A stretch of 64,000 nt of DNA from an uncultured Bacteroidaceae bacterium (GTDB taxonomy: Bacteria; Bacteroidota; Bacteroidia; Bacteroidales; Bacteroidaceae): NCBI GenBank assembly GCA_944320965.1, contig CALUJO010000003.1, forward strand, positions 62,001 to 126,000. The letters run 5' to 3'. Made by a program: the position numbers and the translations under genes. The notes below the pieces were generated by a model. The model was not told the origin of the DNA. It was given only the letters and a program-made list of their open reading frames with translations, and did no database searches. Shown here in pieces: positions 32,865 to 43,120 of this stretch. Numbering within the stretch: position 1 is the first letter of the stretch; each line of letters begins with the position of its first letter.

Positions 32865-32906
32865 CTATACATTATTAATATATTAAGGAATAACTATAAC
32901 CTTATA

Positions 32907-33221
32907 ATGATGACTAAGATTGAACTTGAAGAAAAGATAATAAAAATGCTGAAGACTGTGTATGACCCGGAAATTCCAGTGGACATATACGAGCTTGGGC
33001 TGATATACAAAATAGATGTTACGGATGACTTCTATGTCAATATTGATATGACTCTGACTGCACCTAACTGTCCGGCGGCTGATTTTATAGTGGAAGATGT
33101 TCGTCAGAAGGTTGAGTCTATAGAGGGACTGAAAGGGGCCAGCGTAAACCTTGTCTTTGAACCGGAATGGGATAAGGACATGATGAGTGAAGAGGCCAAA
33201 CTTGAATTGGGCTTTCTGTAA
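32907..33221 (+). CDS. Metal-sulfur cluster assembly factor, DUF59/SufT-like
   Basis: A 104-aa MIP18/DUF59 protein, thought to help deliver or mature iron-sulfur clusters. The signature DPEIPVDIYELGLIYKI (about 16-32) and the TLTAPNCPAADFIVEDV block with the conserved Cys (about 52-68) are present. The ORF is open upstream to 32862, but the promoter -7 element sits at 32857-32864, so the start must be the ATG at 32907 or the adjacent one at 32910. It precedes the lpxH-like gene by 25 bp, so a two-gene unit is likely. Suf genes themselves are not here. Confidence 0.9.
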   Translation: MMTKIELEEKIIKMLKTVYDPEIPVDIYELGLIYKIDVTDDFYVNIDMTLTAPNCPAADFIVEDVRQKVESIEGLKGASVNLVFEPEWDKDMMSEEAKLELGFL

Positions 33222-33246
33222 TAGTTTCAAATAATCCCGATTGTAT

Positions 33247-34023
33247 ATGAGAAAGAAAGTTTATTTTTTGTCGGATGCGCATTTGGGTTCCAGGGCTCTT
33301 GAACATAAAAGAACCCATGAAAGGCGTTTGGTCAATTTTCTTGATGCCATAAAGAACGAAGCGGCTGCCATATATTTGCTGGGAGATATATTTGACTATT
33401 GGTACGAATACAAACATGTCGTTCCTAAAGGGTTTACTCGTTTGCTGGGAAAAATTTCCGAACTTACCGATATGGGGGTGGAAGTTCATTTCTTTATCGG
33501 TAATCATGATATATGGTGCAAGGATTATTTTGTTGAAGAATGCGGAATGATTCTGCACAAACGTCCTATTACAATTGAGATATACGGGAAAGAGTTCTTC
33601 CTTGCCCATGGCGACGGGCTGGGGGACAATTCTATGGGTTTTAAAATATTGCGTTCACTTTTCCATAGCAAAACCATGCAAATGCTTTTCTCTGCCATAC
33701 ATCCGAGGTGGACAATGGAACTTGGTTTGAACTGGTCCAAACATAGCAGGCTTAGCAGGGAGAATGGTAGGGAGGATGACTATAAGGGCGAAGACAATGA
33801 ACCTTTAATTCTGTTTACAAAAGAGTATCTGAAAACCCATCCAGATATAAATTACTTTATTTACGGTCACAGACACATAATGCTTGATTTGATGATTTCC
33901 AGAAGTTCAAGGGTAGTGATTTTGGGCGACTGGATAAACTACTTCTCTTATGCTGTCTTTGATGGAGAGAATCTGTATCTCGATCAGTTTGTTGAAGGAG
34001 ATACAGATAAACCTATTCTTTAA
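33247..34023 (+). CDS. lpxH: UDP-2,3-diacylglucosamine diphosphatase (LpxH-like)
   Basis: A 258-aa calcineurin-like metallophosphoesterase that cleaves UDP-2,3-diacylglucosamine to lipid X in lipid A synthesis. The metal-binding motifs are all visible: FLSDAHLGS, LLGDIFDYW, FIGNHDIW, AHGDGLGD and YGHRH. The C-terminal LGDWINYFSYAVFDG is typical of Bacteroidota members. I chose the ATG at 33247; a TTG at 33241 is in frame but adds only two residues. It is convergent with upp, the stops being 11 bp apart, with no obvious terminator in the gap. Confidence 0.9.
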   Translation: MRKKVYFLSDAHLGSRALEHKRTHERRLVNFLDAIKNEAAAIYLLGDIFDYWYEYKHVVPKGFTRLLGKISELTDMGVEVHFFIGNHDIWCKDYFVEECGMILHKRPITIEIYGKEFFLAHGDGLGDNSMGFKILRSLFHSKTMQMLFSAIHPRWTMELGLNWSKHSRLSRENGREDDYKGEDNEPLILFTKEYLKTHPDINYFIYGHRHIMLDLMISRSSRVVILGDWINYFSYAVFDGENLYLDQFVEGDTDKPIL

Positions 34024-34034
34024 ACTTGCTGATA

Positions 34035-34688
34035 TCAGTCTTTTATTCCGTATGCAAGGTCTCCGGCATCTCCAAGTCCCGGAACTATATAGGCATGTTC
34101 GTTTAGTATAGGGTCTATGGCTCCGCACCATATTGTGGTCTTTTCCTGTGGAAATACTTTGCTTACATGGTCAATTGCCTTTTGGCTTGCGATTACCGAT
34201 GCGATATGTATTTTGGCAGGTGTTCCCTTTTTCAGTAATGCGTGGTAGCATGTTTCCATAGAACATCCTGTTGCAAGCATCGGGTCTGTTATTATCAGTG
34301 TCTTGCCTTCAATATTGGGCGAAGCAAGGTATTCTGTTTTTATTCTGAAATGTGACTCGTCTGTGTATTCTCTGTAGGCAGAAATAAAGGCATTTTCCGC
34401 TCTGTCGAAATAATTAAGGAATCCTTCGTGGAACACCAATCCGGCTCTTAGAATTGTACACAGCACGATGTTGTCGTCATAAGTATTTATCTGGGCAGTA
34501 CCGAGTGGGGTAGTCACATCTTTTATAGAGTAGTCAAGTTCCTTGCTTATCTCGTATGCCATTATTTCGCCTATACGTTGTATGTTGCGGCGGAATTTCA
34601 TTCTGTCACGCTGTATGTTTACATCTCTTATTTCAAGGATGAATCTGTTAAGCAATGAGCAGCTTTTGTTGAAATCAATTATTTTCAT
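34035..34688 (-). CDS. upp: Uracil phosphoribosyltransferase
   Basis: A 217-aa pyrimidine-salvage enzyme that makes UMP from uracil and PRPP. The PRPP-binding loop LIITDPMLATGCSMET is at about residues 122-137, ILRAGLVFHEGF at about 76-87, and the uracil-binding C-terminal segment YIVPGLGDAGDLAYG at about 200-214. Length is typical. It follows recO by 11 bp on the same strand, so the two are likely co-transcribed from the recO promoter. Confidence 0.95.
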   Translation of the reverse strand: MKIIDFNKSCSLLNRFILEIRDVNIQRDRMKFRRNIQRIGEIMAYEISKELDYSIKDVTTPLGTAQINTYDDNIVLCTILRAGLVFHEGFLNYFDRAENAFISAYREYTDESHFRIKTEYLASPNIEGKTLIITDPMLATGCSMETCYHALLKKGTPAKIHIASVIASQKAIDHVSKVFPQEKTTIWCGAIDPILNEHAYIVPGLGDAGDLAYGIKD

Positions 34689-34699
34689 TTTATATATGG

Positions 34700-35425
34700 T
34701 TAAGTGAATAATTCTTTTAATACTTCAGTCGTTTTCATGTTTTCAAGACTTGTAATATGGAATGAATAGTATTTCAAGATAGTATCCAGGCATCTGTTTC
34801 TTTCTATCCTGTTCATCTTGAACAGATGCATCGTTTCATATTTCAGTCTCATCATCTGGTATAGTGATAAAGTATCCTCTGGCGACAGGTAATTGTTGTG
34901 GTCCGGTATCGTCTGGCAGAACACTGCATTTCTGATATCAAAAATACATCCTTTGCTGAACTGGCTTATGTCAGGTCTCAGTCCAAGCATATGTGCTATC
35001 TTTATCATAAATACAAGATGGAAGTTTGCAAATCCTTTTGTGCTGTTGTCAAACCATTCAATTGAATTCCTGATGTAGTTGAATGTTTCTTCGTCTTCTT
35101 TGTCTTCCTGAAGTATGAGTGAGAGGAATTCGGCAAGGAAAAATGCTACAGGTTGCTTTGTAGGGTTGAATGGAATTGATTTTTGCATGAATGCAGGATG
35201 TGCCTCTATTATCTTATGTATATTGCCTTTCGGCTTAATGTCGGCTTCTATGTTAAGAATGGCAAGAGGATGGCATTGCTGCTTGACTGATGAAGACCTG
35301 TTCTTTTTGCCAGGGCGGTTTATGGCAAAACTCAGACGACCGACATTCGTATATGTGTCTATAATGTCTGTTTTGTCGTTGTATCTTATGATTCTTAATA
35401 TTATGGCGCAGCAGCTTTTTTGCAT
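34700..35425 (-). CDS. recO: DNA repair protein RecO
   Basis: A 241-aa RecO, a mediator that loads RecA onto single-stranded DNA with RecF/RecR. The N-terminal OB-fold (about 1-80) contains AIILRIIRYNDKTDIIDTYT and the characteristic GRLSFAINRPGKK segment; the helical C-terminal domain (about 90-235) has FLAEFLSLIL and FHLVFMIKIAHMLGLRPD. The zinc-binding cysteine cluster seen in many RecO proteins is reduced to isolated cysteines. A -7-like element (TATTTTTG, complement of 35445-35452) lies close upstream, and upp follows. Confidence 0.92.
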   Translation of the reverse strand: MQKSCCAIILRIIRYNDKTDIIDTYTNVGRLSFAINRPGKKNRSSSVKQQCHPLAILNIEADIKPKGNIHKIIEAHPAFMQKSIPFNPTKQPVAFFLAEFLSLILQEDKEDEETFNYIRNSIEWFDNSTKGFANFHLVFMIKIAHMLGLRPDISQFSKGCIFDIRNAVFCQTIPDHNNYLSPEDTLSLYQMMRLKYETMHLFKMNRIERNRCLDTILKYYSFHITSLENMKTTEVLKELFT

Positions 35426-35541
35426 TCTTTTCCTGTTTCTGTTGCAAAAATACTCAGATTAAACAAAATAATAATATGAACCGGCTAAAAACTTATTATT
35501 TACAATATTCTGAAATACCTGTTAAATGCCGTGTCATGCAG

Positions 35542-35572
35542 TTTGTAAACCGGGCGAAAAATCATATATTTG
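35542..35572 (+). promoter_or_regulatory. Orphan Bacteroidota-type promoter far upstream of pckA
   Basis: TTTG (35542-35545), 19 bp and TATATTTG (35565-35572) are an exact consensus match. The start would be near 35578, more than 300 nt before pckA, so it either makes a long leader or a separate small RNA. Confidence 0.55.
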
Positions 35573-35797
35573 TATTGTTGAGATGTTGAAGATTATGAGA
35601 AATGTTTGACACTGGCAGACTTTATATTATCCAATATATGTATTGATTTATGGCAGAGTCTTTGGTGAATCAGTGAGGAATATAATTAATAAAAAATCTT
35701 ATTTTTTGATATTTCAACATTGCAATTACAGACCTTATTTCGTTGATTGATATATATATATCCTATTTTAAGATGAATTAAAGAAATAATTCCGTAA

Positions 35798-35832
35798 TTT
35801 GATATCGCAATAAAAATAAAGTATTAATTTTG
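35798..35832 (+). promoter_or_regulatory. Proximal promoter candidate for pckA
   Basis: TTTG (35798-35801) and TAATTTTG (35825-35832) are separated by 23 bp, slightly longer than consensus. The start would be near 35838, with a leader of about 58 nt. Confidence 0.45.
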
Positions 35833-35896
35833 CATTTGGAAAAACGTATAGAGAAAAGGTAAAAAAGAATATAATAACCTATTAATTTATTAGAAA

Positions 35897-37504
<1,608 letters not shown>

Positions 37505-37524
37505 TTTATACAATTATATATGTA

Positions 37525-37559
37525 AATAGGCAGGAGAAATCTCCTGCCTATTTTTTTTT
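37525..37559 (+). terminator. pckA terminator
   Basis: AATAGGCAGGAG (37525-37536) pairs perfectly with CTCCTGCCTATT (37541-37552) around AAAT and is followed by a run of T. Confidence 0.92.
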
Positions 37560-37928
37560 ATGTCTGTTTATATGTTTTCATATATAATATTTATATTCAA
37601 TAATTGCCTGTATGGTATTATAAATATATAATTAGTAATATCTACTTTGCAAAAACCTCTTAATAAGCACTGTTGGTAAGCAACTTGCAAAATGTTTGTC
37701 TAAGGTGACAAATTATAACACAAAATGAATTTTTTTTGTATAAAACTGACTAATTATTGCATGTGCTCTATATAATACGCTCTTATAGCTCTTTTAAATG
37801 ATTTATATTTATATATATTTGCAAAATAATATTGCATGCAATAGCATAAGTTTTATGCAGATGTAGTAAAAAAAAGTATATTTTAGTATATTTGTTATTA
37901 GTCAGTATCAACATAATTGTTGATCGGA

Positions 37929-37936
37929 TATATTTG
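37929..37936 (+). promoter_or_regulatory. -7 element candidate for the SusC/SusD locus
   Basis: TATATTTG at 37929-37936 is the nearest of three such copies and would give a leader of about 57 nt before the SusC ATG at 38000. No -33 partner at the right distance was found. Confidence 0.35.
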
Positions 37937-37999
37937 AAGTATTGAAGGATAATAATAAAAATATATAATAGTTAATATCAAAACATCAAAAAAAAGTTT

Positions 38000-40900
38000 A
38001 TGAAGAGTTTATTACGAGTGTTATTCCTTTTGTTGTTTTGTTCTACTGTAGTACAGGCACAGAACTTTACTGTAAAAGGTACTGTTACTTCAGCTGATGA
38101 TGGACTTACTGTCATTGGTGCAGCTGTAACGGTGAAAGGCAATACATCAATCGGTACTGTAACCGACTTTGATGGAAATTTCTCCCTTAGTGTTCCTGCC
38201 GGAACTAAAGAAATTCAAGTGTCCTACGTCGGATTTAAGACTCAGGAAGCTTCTGTAAAACCTGGAGCTTTCTTGAAAATTGTTCTTGAAACTGATGCGG
38301 AAGTTCTTGATGAAGTCGTTGTAACCGGTATCCAAAAGATGGATAAACGTCTGTTTACCGGTGCTACAACAAAATTGGATGCAGATAAAACAAAACTTGA
38401 CGGTATCGCTGATGTCAGCCGTGCATTGGAAGGACGTGCTGCCGGTGTTTCTGTTCAGAACGTATCTGGTACATTTGGTACTGCTCCAAAAATTCGAGTT
38501 CGTGGTGCTACTTCTATATATGGTAATTCAACTCCGTTGTGGGTTGTGGACGGTGTCGTTATTGAGGATGCTGTTGATGTCTCTGCTGATGACTTGTCTT
38601 CTGGTGATGCTACAACATTGATTTCTTCTGCAATCGCAGGTTTGAATGCAGACGATATTGAAAGCTTCCAGGTGTTGAAGGACGGTTCTGCAACATCTAT
38701 ATATGGTGCGCGCGCGATGGCTGGTGTTGTTGTAATTACAACTAAGAGAGGTAAGACTGGTGTAAGCTCTATCAATTATACTGGTGAGTTTACAACACGT
38801 ATGAAGCCTAATTATAGAAACTATAATATATCCAACTCTCAGGAACAGATGGGTATATATAAGGAAATGCAGGCTAAAGGTTGGTTGAACTTCTCTTCTC
38901 TGATCAATGCATCATCATCTGGTGTATATGGCCGTATGTATTCTTCAATGACTGATTTTGACGCAAACGGAAATTATTATTTGAAGAATACTGAGGCTGC
39001 AATGAACGATTACTTACGTTATGCTGAAACGAGAAATACAGACTGGTTTGATTTGCTGTTTAGGAATACTGTTATGCAGAACCATGCAGTAAGTATTTCT
39101 GGTGGTACTGATAAAGCGAAAATGTATGCTTCATTGTCTGCATTGTATGACCCAGGATGGACAGCAGCAAGTTCTGTTAAGCGTTATACAGCAAATATGA
39201 ACGCTTCATTTAATATTTCAAAATGGGTGACATTGAATATGTTGACTAGTGGCTCTTACCGTAAACAGGAAGCTCCAGGTACATTGAGCCAGGATGTTGA
39301 CCCTGTAAGTGGTCAGGTTAAGCGTAGTTTTGATATCAACCCTTACAGCTACTGTTTGAATACTTCAAGAACTCTTGACCCTTCAATGGTGTTCCAGAGA
39401 AACTATGCTCCATTCAATATCTTTGATGAATTGGAAAATAACTATATTAACCTTGATATCAAAGATTTGCGCTTCCAGACTGAATTGAACTGGAAACCGA
39501 TTCTTGGATTGGAAATGAACGCTTTGGTTGCTTACCGTGTTCAGAGTACAGCAAATGAACATTTTGTAAAGGATGACTCTAATATGGCTGAGGCTTATAG
39601 AGCAGGCGTTGATAATCCGAATGTCATGTACAGTAACCCTTATCTTTATCAGGACCCTGATAAACCGGGTGAGAGACCAGTATCTGTTATGAAGGAAGGT
39701 GGTATCTATTATCGTAACGATTATTCAGTTTCTCAGCTTGACTTCCGTGGAACAATCCAGTATAATAAGGTAACTGCTGATGAAAAGCACATCTTCAATA
39801 TCTTTGCCGGTATGGAAGTAAACTCAACAGACAGAAACCAGGTGTTCTTCGAAGGATACGGATTCCTTTATAATAGTGGTAATATCCCATCTATGGACCC
39901 TAACCTGTTCTTGCAGATGAAGGATGAAGGTCGTGACTATTATGGAAATACTTGGAGCTATTCAAGAAGTTTGGCTTATTTCGCTTCAGGAACATATTCT
40001 TACAAAGGTAAATATACAATGAACCTTACTGGACGTTATGAAGGTACTAACCAGTTGGGTAAATCACGTTCAGCACGTTGGTTGCCTACATATAATATTG
40101 CCTTCGCATGGAATGCTCATGAAGAAGATTTCTTCCAGAGAATAAATAACTGGATGTCACACTTGACATTGAAGACTTCATATTCTTTGACAGCTGACCG
40201 TGGTCCGTCAAACATCTCAAATGCTTTGCCTATTTATTACTCTAGCCAGGTATGGCGTCCTGACCGTGACTTGTTTGAATCAGCAATCGTTTTGAGTGAT
40301 ATTGCAAACTCAGGTCTTACATATGAAAAGAAGAAAGAGTTTAACTTGGGTGCTGACTTGGGATTCTTTAATAATAGAGTAAATCTTGCACTTGACGTAT
40401 ATTGGCGTGATAACTATGATTTGATTGGCCCTATCGCTACCCAGGGTGTAGGTGGTGTATTGAATAAATATGGTAACGTTGCATCAATGAAGTCTAATGG
40501 TGCTGAATTGACATTGTCAACAACAAACGTTAAGACAAAGGATTTCAGCTGGGATACAGACTTTACATTCTCAAAGACACGTACTGAAATTACAAATCTT
40601 GATACAAGAACTCAGGTAATTGACTTGGTATCTGGTTCTGGTTATGCCGTAGAAGGAAAGCCGGTTAGAGCTTTGTATTCATTCCAGTTCCAGGGCTTGA
40701 ACGATGAAGGTCTTCCTACATTCTTGAACGAAAAAGGTCAGGTTACTGTTTCTGATATCAACTTCCAGGAATATGAAAATATCGGTCATTTGAAATATGA
40801 AGGTCCTACAGATCCAACAATTACTGGTGGTTTCGGTAATATCTTCAACTACAAGAATTTCAGATTGAATGTCTTTATTACTTATTCATTCGGTAATAAG

Positions 40901-41329
40901 ATTCGATTGGACCCAGTATTCTCTTCAGGTTATTCAGATATGACAGCTTCTCCAAAAGAATTCAAGAACAGATGGGCTGTTCCTGGTGATGAAGAAATAA
41001 CAACTATTCCTACTATAGCAAGTACACGTCAGGTAAAGAACGATGCACAGTTGAGTTATGCATACAACGCTTACAACTATTCAGATGAACGTGTTGCAGA
41101 CGGTGGCTTTATCCGTATGAAAGAAATTTCATTGACTTACATGTTGCCGGGTAACTTTGTAAGAAAGATTGGCTTGTCTAATGCTTCTTTGAAGATTCAG
41201 GGTACTAACCTGTTCCTTATCTACGCAGACAAGAAACTTAACGGACAGGATCCGGAATTCGTTAATGCCGGTGGTGTTGCATCTCCAATGCCTAAGCAGT
41301 TTACACTTACATTAAGATTGGGTATTTAA
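38000..41329 (+). CDS. SusC/RagA-family TonB-linked outer-membrane transporter
   Basis: A 1,109-aa outer-membrane receptor that imports large nutrients with energy from TonB. A signal peptide (about 1-20, ending VVQAQ) is followed by a carboxypeptidase-regulatory-like domain (about 24-95), the TonB-box-like LDEVVVTGI (about 102-110) and the plug domain (about 115-250), including IRVRGATSIYGNSTPLWVVDG and VLKDGSATSIYGARAMAGVV. The rest is the beta-barrel, ending in FTLTLRLGI. Length is typical. The SusD partner follows after 17 bp. No anti-sigma or hybrid regulator is adjacent, so control is unclear. Its companions are a protease and lipoproteins, pointing to peptide rather than polysaccharide substrates. 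Confidence 0.95.
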   Translation: MKSLLRVLFLLLFCSTVVQAQNFTVKGTVTSADDGLTVIGAAVTVKGNTSIGTVTDFDGNFSLSVPAGTKEIQVSYVGFKTQEASVKPGAFLKIVLETDAEVLDEVVVTGIQKMDKRLFTGATTKLDADKTKLDGIADVSRALEGRAAGVSVQNVSGTFGTAPKIRVRGATSIYGNSTPLWVVDGVVIEDAVDVSADDLSSGDATTLISSAIAGLNADDIESFQVLKDGSATSIYGARAMAGVVVITTKRGKTGVSSINYTGEFTTRMKPNYRNYNISNSQEQMGIYKEMQAKGWLNFSSLINASSSGVYGRMYSSMTDFDANGNYYLKNTEAAMNDYLRYAETRNTDWFDLLFRNTVMQNHAVSISGGTDKAKMYASLSALYDPGWTAASSVKRYTANMNASFNISKWVTLNMLTSGSYRKQEAPGTLSQDVDPVSGQVKRSFDINPYSYCLNTSRTLDPSMVFQRNYAPFNIFDELENNYINLDIKDLRFQTELNWKPILGLEMNALVAYRVQSTANEHFVKDDSNMAEAYRAGVDNPNVMYSNPYLYQDPDKPGERPVSVMKEGGIYYRNDYSVSQLDFRGTIQYNKVTADEKHIFNIFAGMEVNSTDRNQVFFEGYGFLYNSGNIPSMDPNLFLQMKDEGRDYYGNTWSYSRSLAYFASGTYSYKGKYTMNLTGRYEGTNQLGKSRSARWLPTYNIAFAWNAHEEDFFQRINNWMSHLTLKTSYSLTADRGPSNISNALPIYYSSQVWRPDRDLFESAIVLSDIANSGLTYEKKKEFNLGADLGFFNNRVNLALDVYWRDNYDLIGPIATQGVGGVLNKYGNVASMKSNGAELTLSTTNVKTKDFSWDTDFTFSKTRTEITNLDTRTQVIDLVSGSGYAVEGKPVRALYSFQFQGLNDEGLPTFLNEKGQVTVSDINFQEYENIGHLKYEGPTDPTITGGFGNIFNYKNFRLNVFITYSFGNKIRLDPVFSSGYSDMTASPKEFKNRWAVPGDEEITTIPTIASTRQVKNDAQLSYAYNAYNYSDERVADGGFIRMKEISLTYMLPGNFVRKIGLSNASLKIQGTNLFLIYADKKLNGQDPEFVNAGGVASPMPKQFTLTLRLGI

Positions 41330-41346
41330 TACAAATATAGATTAAA

Positions 41347-43104
41347 ATGAAATTGAATAAATATATAACAGGATTGATGTTGGGAGGTCTGGCTTTTACG
41401 ACTTCTTGTAGTGATTTCCTTGACACTGCGCCTGATACCAGAACAGAAATTACAGACGTGGAATCTGCACGAATGTTGCTTGTCGATGCTTATGCGGCTG
41501 CTAACTACGGTGTAGTAGGGGAAATGTATAGTGATAATATTGTGGACAATAATTCTCCTCATGAGGTAGAATTGCAGGGAGGAAAGATAGATACTGTTTA
41601 TTACAACCTTGCTGAATGGGACAAAATGTATAATGAATTGTTTGCTTTTGAACCTACAACTTTAGCAACATCTGATTCTCCTGCTAATATCTGGTCTGAC
41701 TTCTACAGAGCTATTGCGGTAGTTAACCATGCTTTGGAAAATTTGGATAGAATAGAAGCTGAAGGAAATTTGTCTGCAGAAGATCAGGCTAAAGCAAAAG
41801 CTGTGAGAGGTGAAGCTTTGGTATCAAGAGCATATCATCACTTTATTTTGGTTAACTTGTTTTCTCAGGCATACAAGAATCCAGAAGCAAGTAAATTGGA
41901 TATAGGTATACCTTATATGACAGTTCCTGAAACTGAACTTGTTGTTCATTATGATCGTGGAAATGTAGCTGATACATATAAGAAGATTGAGGAAGACCTT
42001 TTGGCTGGTTTGCCATTGATTAATGACTCTTATTACAAGGTTCCAAAATACCATTTTAATAAGAATGCTGCTTATGCTTTTGCAGTGCGTTATTATTTGT
42101 TTACAAGAAACTATGACAAAGTTATTGAGTATGCCAATAAGGTGCTTGGTGATACTCCAGGAGTCGTAAGTGGTGGACTTAGAGATTACCGTGGTTTTGA
42201 AGGAAAGAACCTTGTTGATGATGCTATCAATGAATGGATCGATGTCCTTTCACCAAGTAACTTAATGTTGCAGATTACTTATTCAACTCAGTTGAGAGCT
42301 TTTGCTACAGGTTGTAGATATGCTTTGAACCATGAAGCTGCAAAAGGTACAGTGAATAACTTTGGACCAACTTGGAATCTTTCTATTCATCCGACATTCC
42401 TTTCTACCGGTTTGCTTGTAAATGGAAAGGCTGATTATGGTATGATGAGTTTGAAGATTGGTGAAAAGTTCGAGTATACTGATAAGACTTCAGGAATCGG
42501 TTATCCACATGCCATAAGAATGGAATTTACAAAGGAAGAAGTTCTTCTGAGTAGAGCAGAAGCTTATATCATGAAAAATGACTTTACCAGTGCTTTCCTT
42601 GATTTGAAAGCGTGGGACGATAATATGAAGAACTTGCCTCAGAGTTATGCAAATTATTTCTCAGACCTTACAGAAGATGTCATAAAGAGCTTCTATAGTT
42701 ATGATGAAAAGGGCAGCAGATATGATTATGCTAAGTATAATATTCTTAACTATGACAATACTTCAAAAATGTCTCCTGATTTTGTTGTAACAGAAGAACA
42801 GAAGCCTTATTTGAACTGTTGCTTGCACTTCCGTCGCTTGGAAACTATTCATAACGGTATGCGTTTCTTTGATTTGAAACGTTATGCTATAGAATGGACA
42901 CATGAGATAGGAAAAGCTTCAGGTGTAAGAAAGCCTGCAAGAACAGAAACTTTGACATGGGATGATGTTCGCCGTGCGGTTGAAGTTCCTCAGGATGCTA
43001 TAGCAATGGGATTGGCTTCATCATATACAAAATTGACTGAACCTGACAATTCAGCATATGTTTTGGTTTCCAAAGACAATGCAGAAGAATTAAATGTAAA
43101 ATAA
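41347..43104 (+). CDS. SusD/RagB-family nutrient-binding lipoprotein
   Basis: A 585-aa surface lipoprotein that caps the SusC transporter and binds substrate. The lipobox is FTTSC (Cys21), followed by SDFLDTAPD, a common SusD N-terminus. The TPR-rich helical fold is visible at about 95-160 (YRAIAVVNHALENLDRIEA, then KAVRGEALVSRAYHHFILVNLF) and near the C-terminus (RLETIHNGMRFFDLKRY). Length is typical. It sits 17 bp after susC and 16 bp before the metallopeptidase lipoprotein, clearly within one operon. Confidence 0.94.
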   Translation: MKLNKYITGLMLGGLAFTTSCSDFLDTAPDTRTEITDVESARMLLVDAYAAANYGVVGEMYSDNIVDNNSPHEVELQGGKIDTVYYNLAEWDKMYNELFAFEPTTLATSDSPANIWSDFYRAIAVVNHALENLDRIEAEGNLSAEDQAKAKAVRGEALVSRAYHHFILVNLFSQAYKNPEASKLDIGIPYMTVPETELVVHYDRGNVADTYKKIEEDLLAGLPLINDSYYKVPKYHFNKNAAYAFAVRYYLFTRNYDKVIEYANKVLGDTPGVVSGGLRDYRGFEGKNLVDDAINEWIDVLSPSNLMLQITYSTQLRAFATGCRYALNHEAAKGTVNNFGPTWNLSIHPTFLSTGLLVNGKADYGMMSLKIGEKFEYTDKTSGIGYPHAIRMEFTKEEVLLSRAEAYIMKNDFTSAFLDLKAWDDNMKNLPQSYANYFSDLTEDVIKSFYSYDEKGSRYDYAKYNILNYDNTSKMSPDFVVTEEQKPYLNCCLHFRRLETIHNGMRFFDLKRYAIEWTHEIGKASGVRKPARTETLTWDDVRRAVEVPQDAIAMGLASSYTKLTEPDNSAYVLVSKDNAEELNVK

Positions 43105-43120
43105 ATAGAGTACAATTATT

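Larger units (their letters stand above)
32596..32906. other. 311-bp intergenic region upstream of the SufT-like gene
   Basis: No gene is seen. In order it holds a terminator (32631-32665), an inverted repeat AAATCTCAAAA (32694-32704) with TTTTGAGATTT (32718-32728), an array of four 21-bp units (32756-32839), and a full-consensus promoter (32833-32864). Confidence 0.7.
35426..35896. other. 471-bp intergenic region between recO and pckA
   Basis: No gene is supported. It holds the minus-strand -7 element of recO (35445-35452), a full-consensus + promoter about 325 bp upstream of pckA (35542-35572), possible nested stems at 35610-35675, and a second promoter-like pair near pckA (35798-35832). 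Confidence 0.6.
37505..37999. other. 495-bp intergenic region upstream of susC-like gene
   Basis: No gene is supported. It starts with the pckA terminator. Further on there are a short dyad TTTGTC/GACAAA (37695-37711), three copies of TATATTTG (37814-37821, 37887-37894, 37929-37936), a perfect 12-bp palindrome ATTGCATGCAAT (37831-37842) and an adjacent small hairpin GCATAA/TTATGC (37844-37858). Confidence 0.65.
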
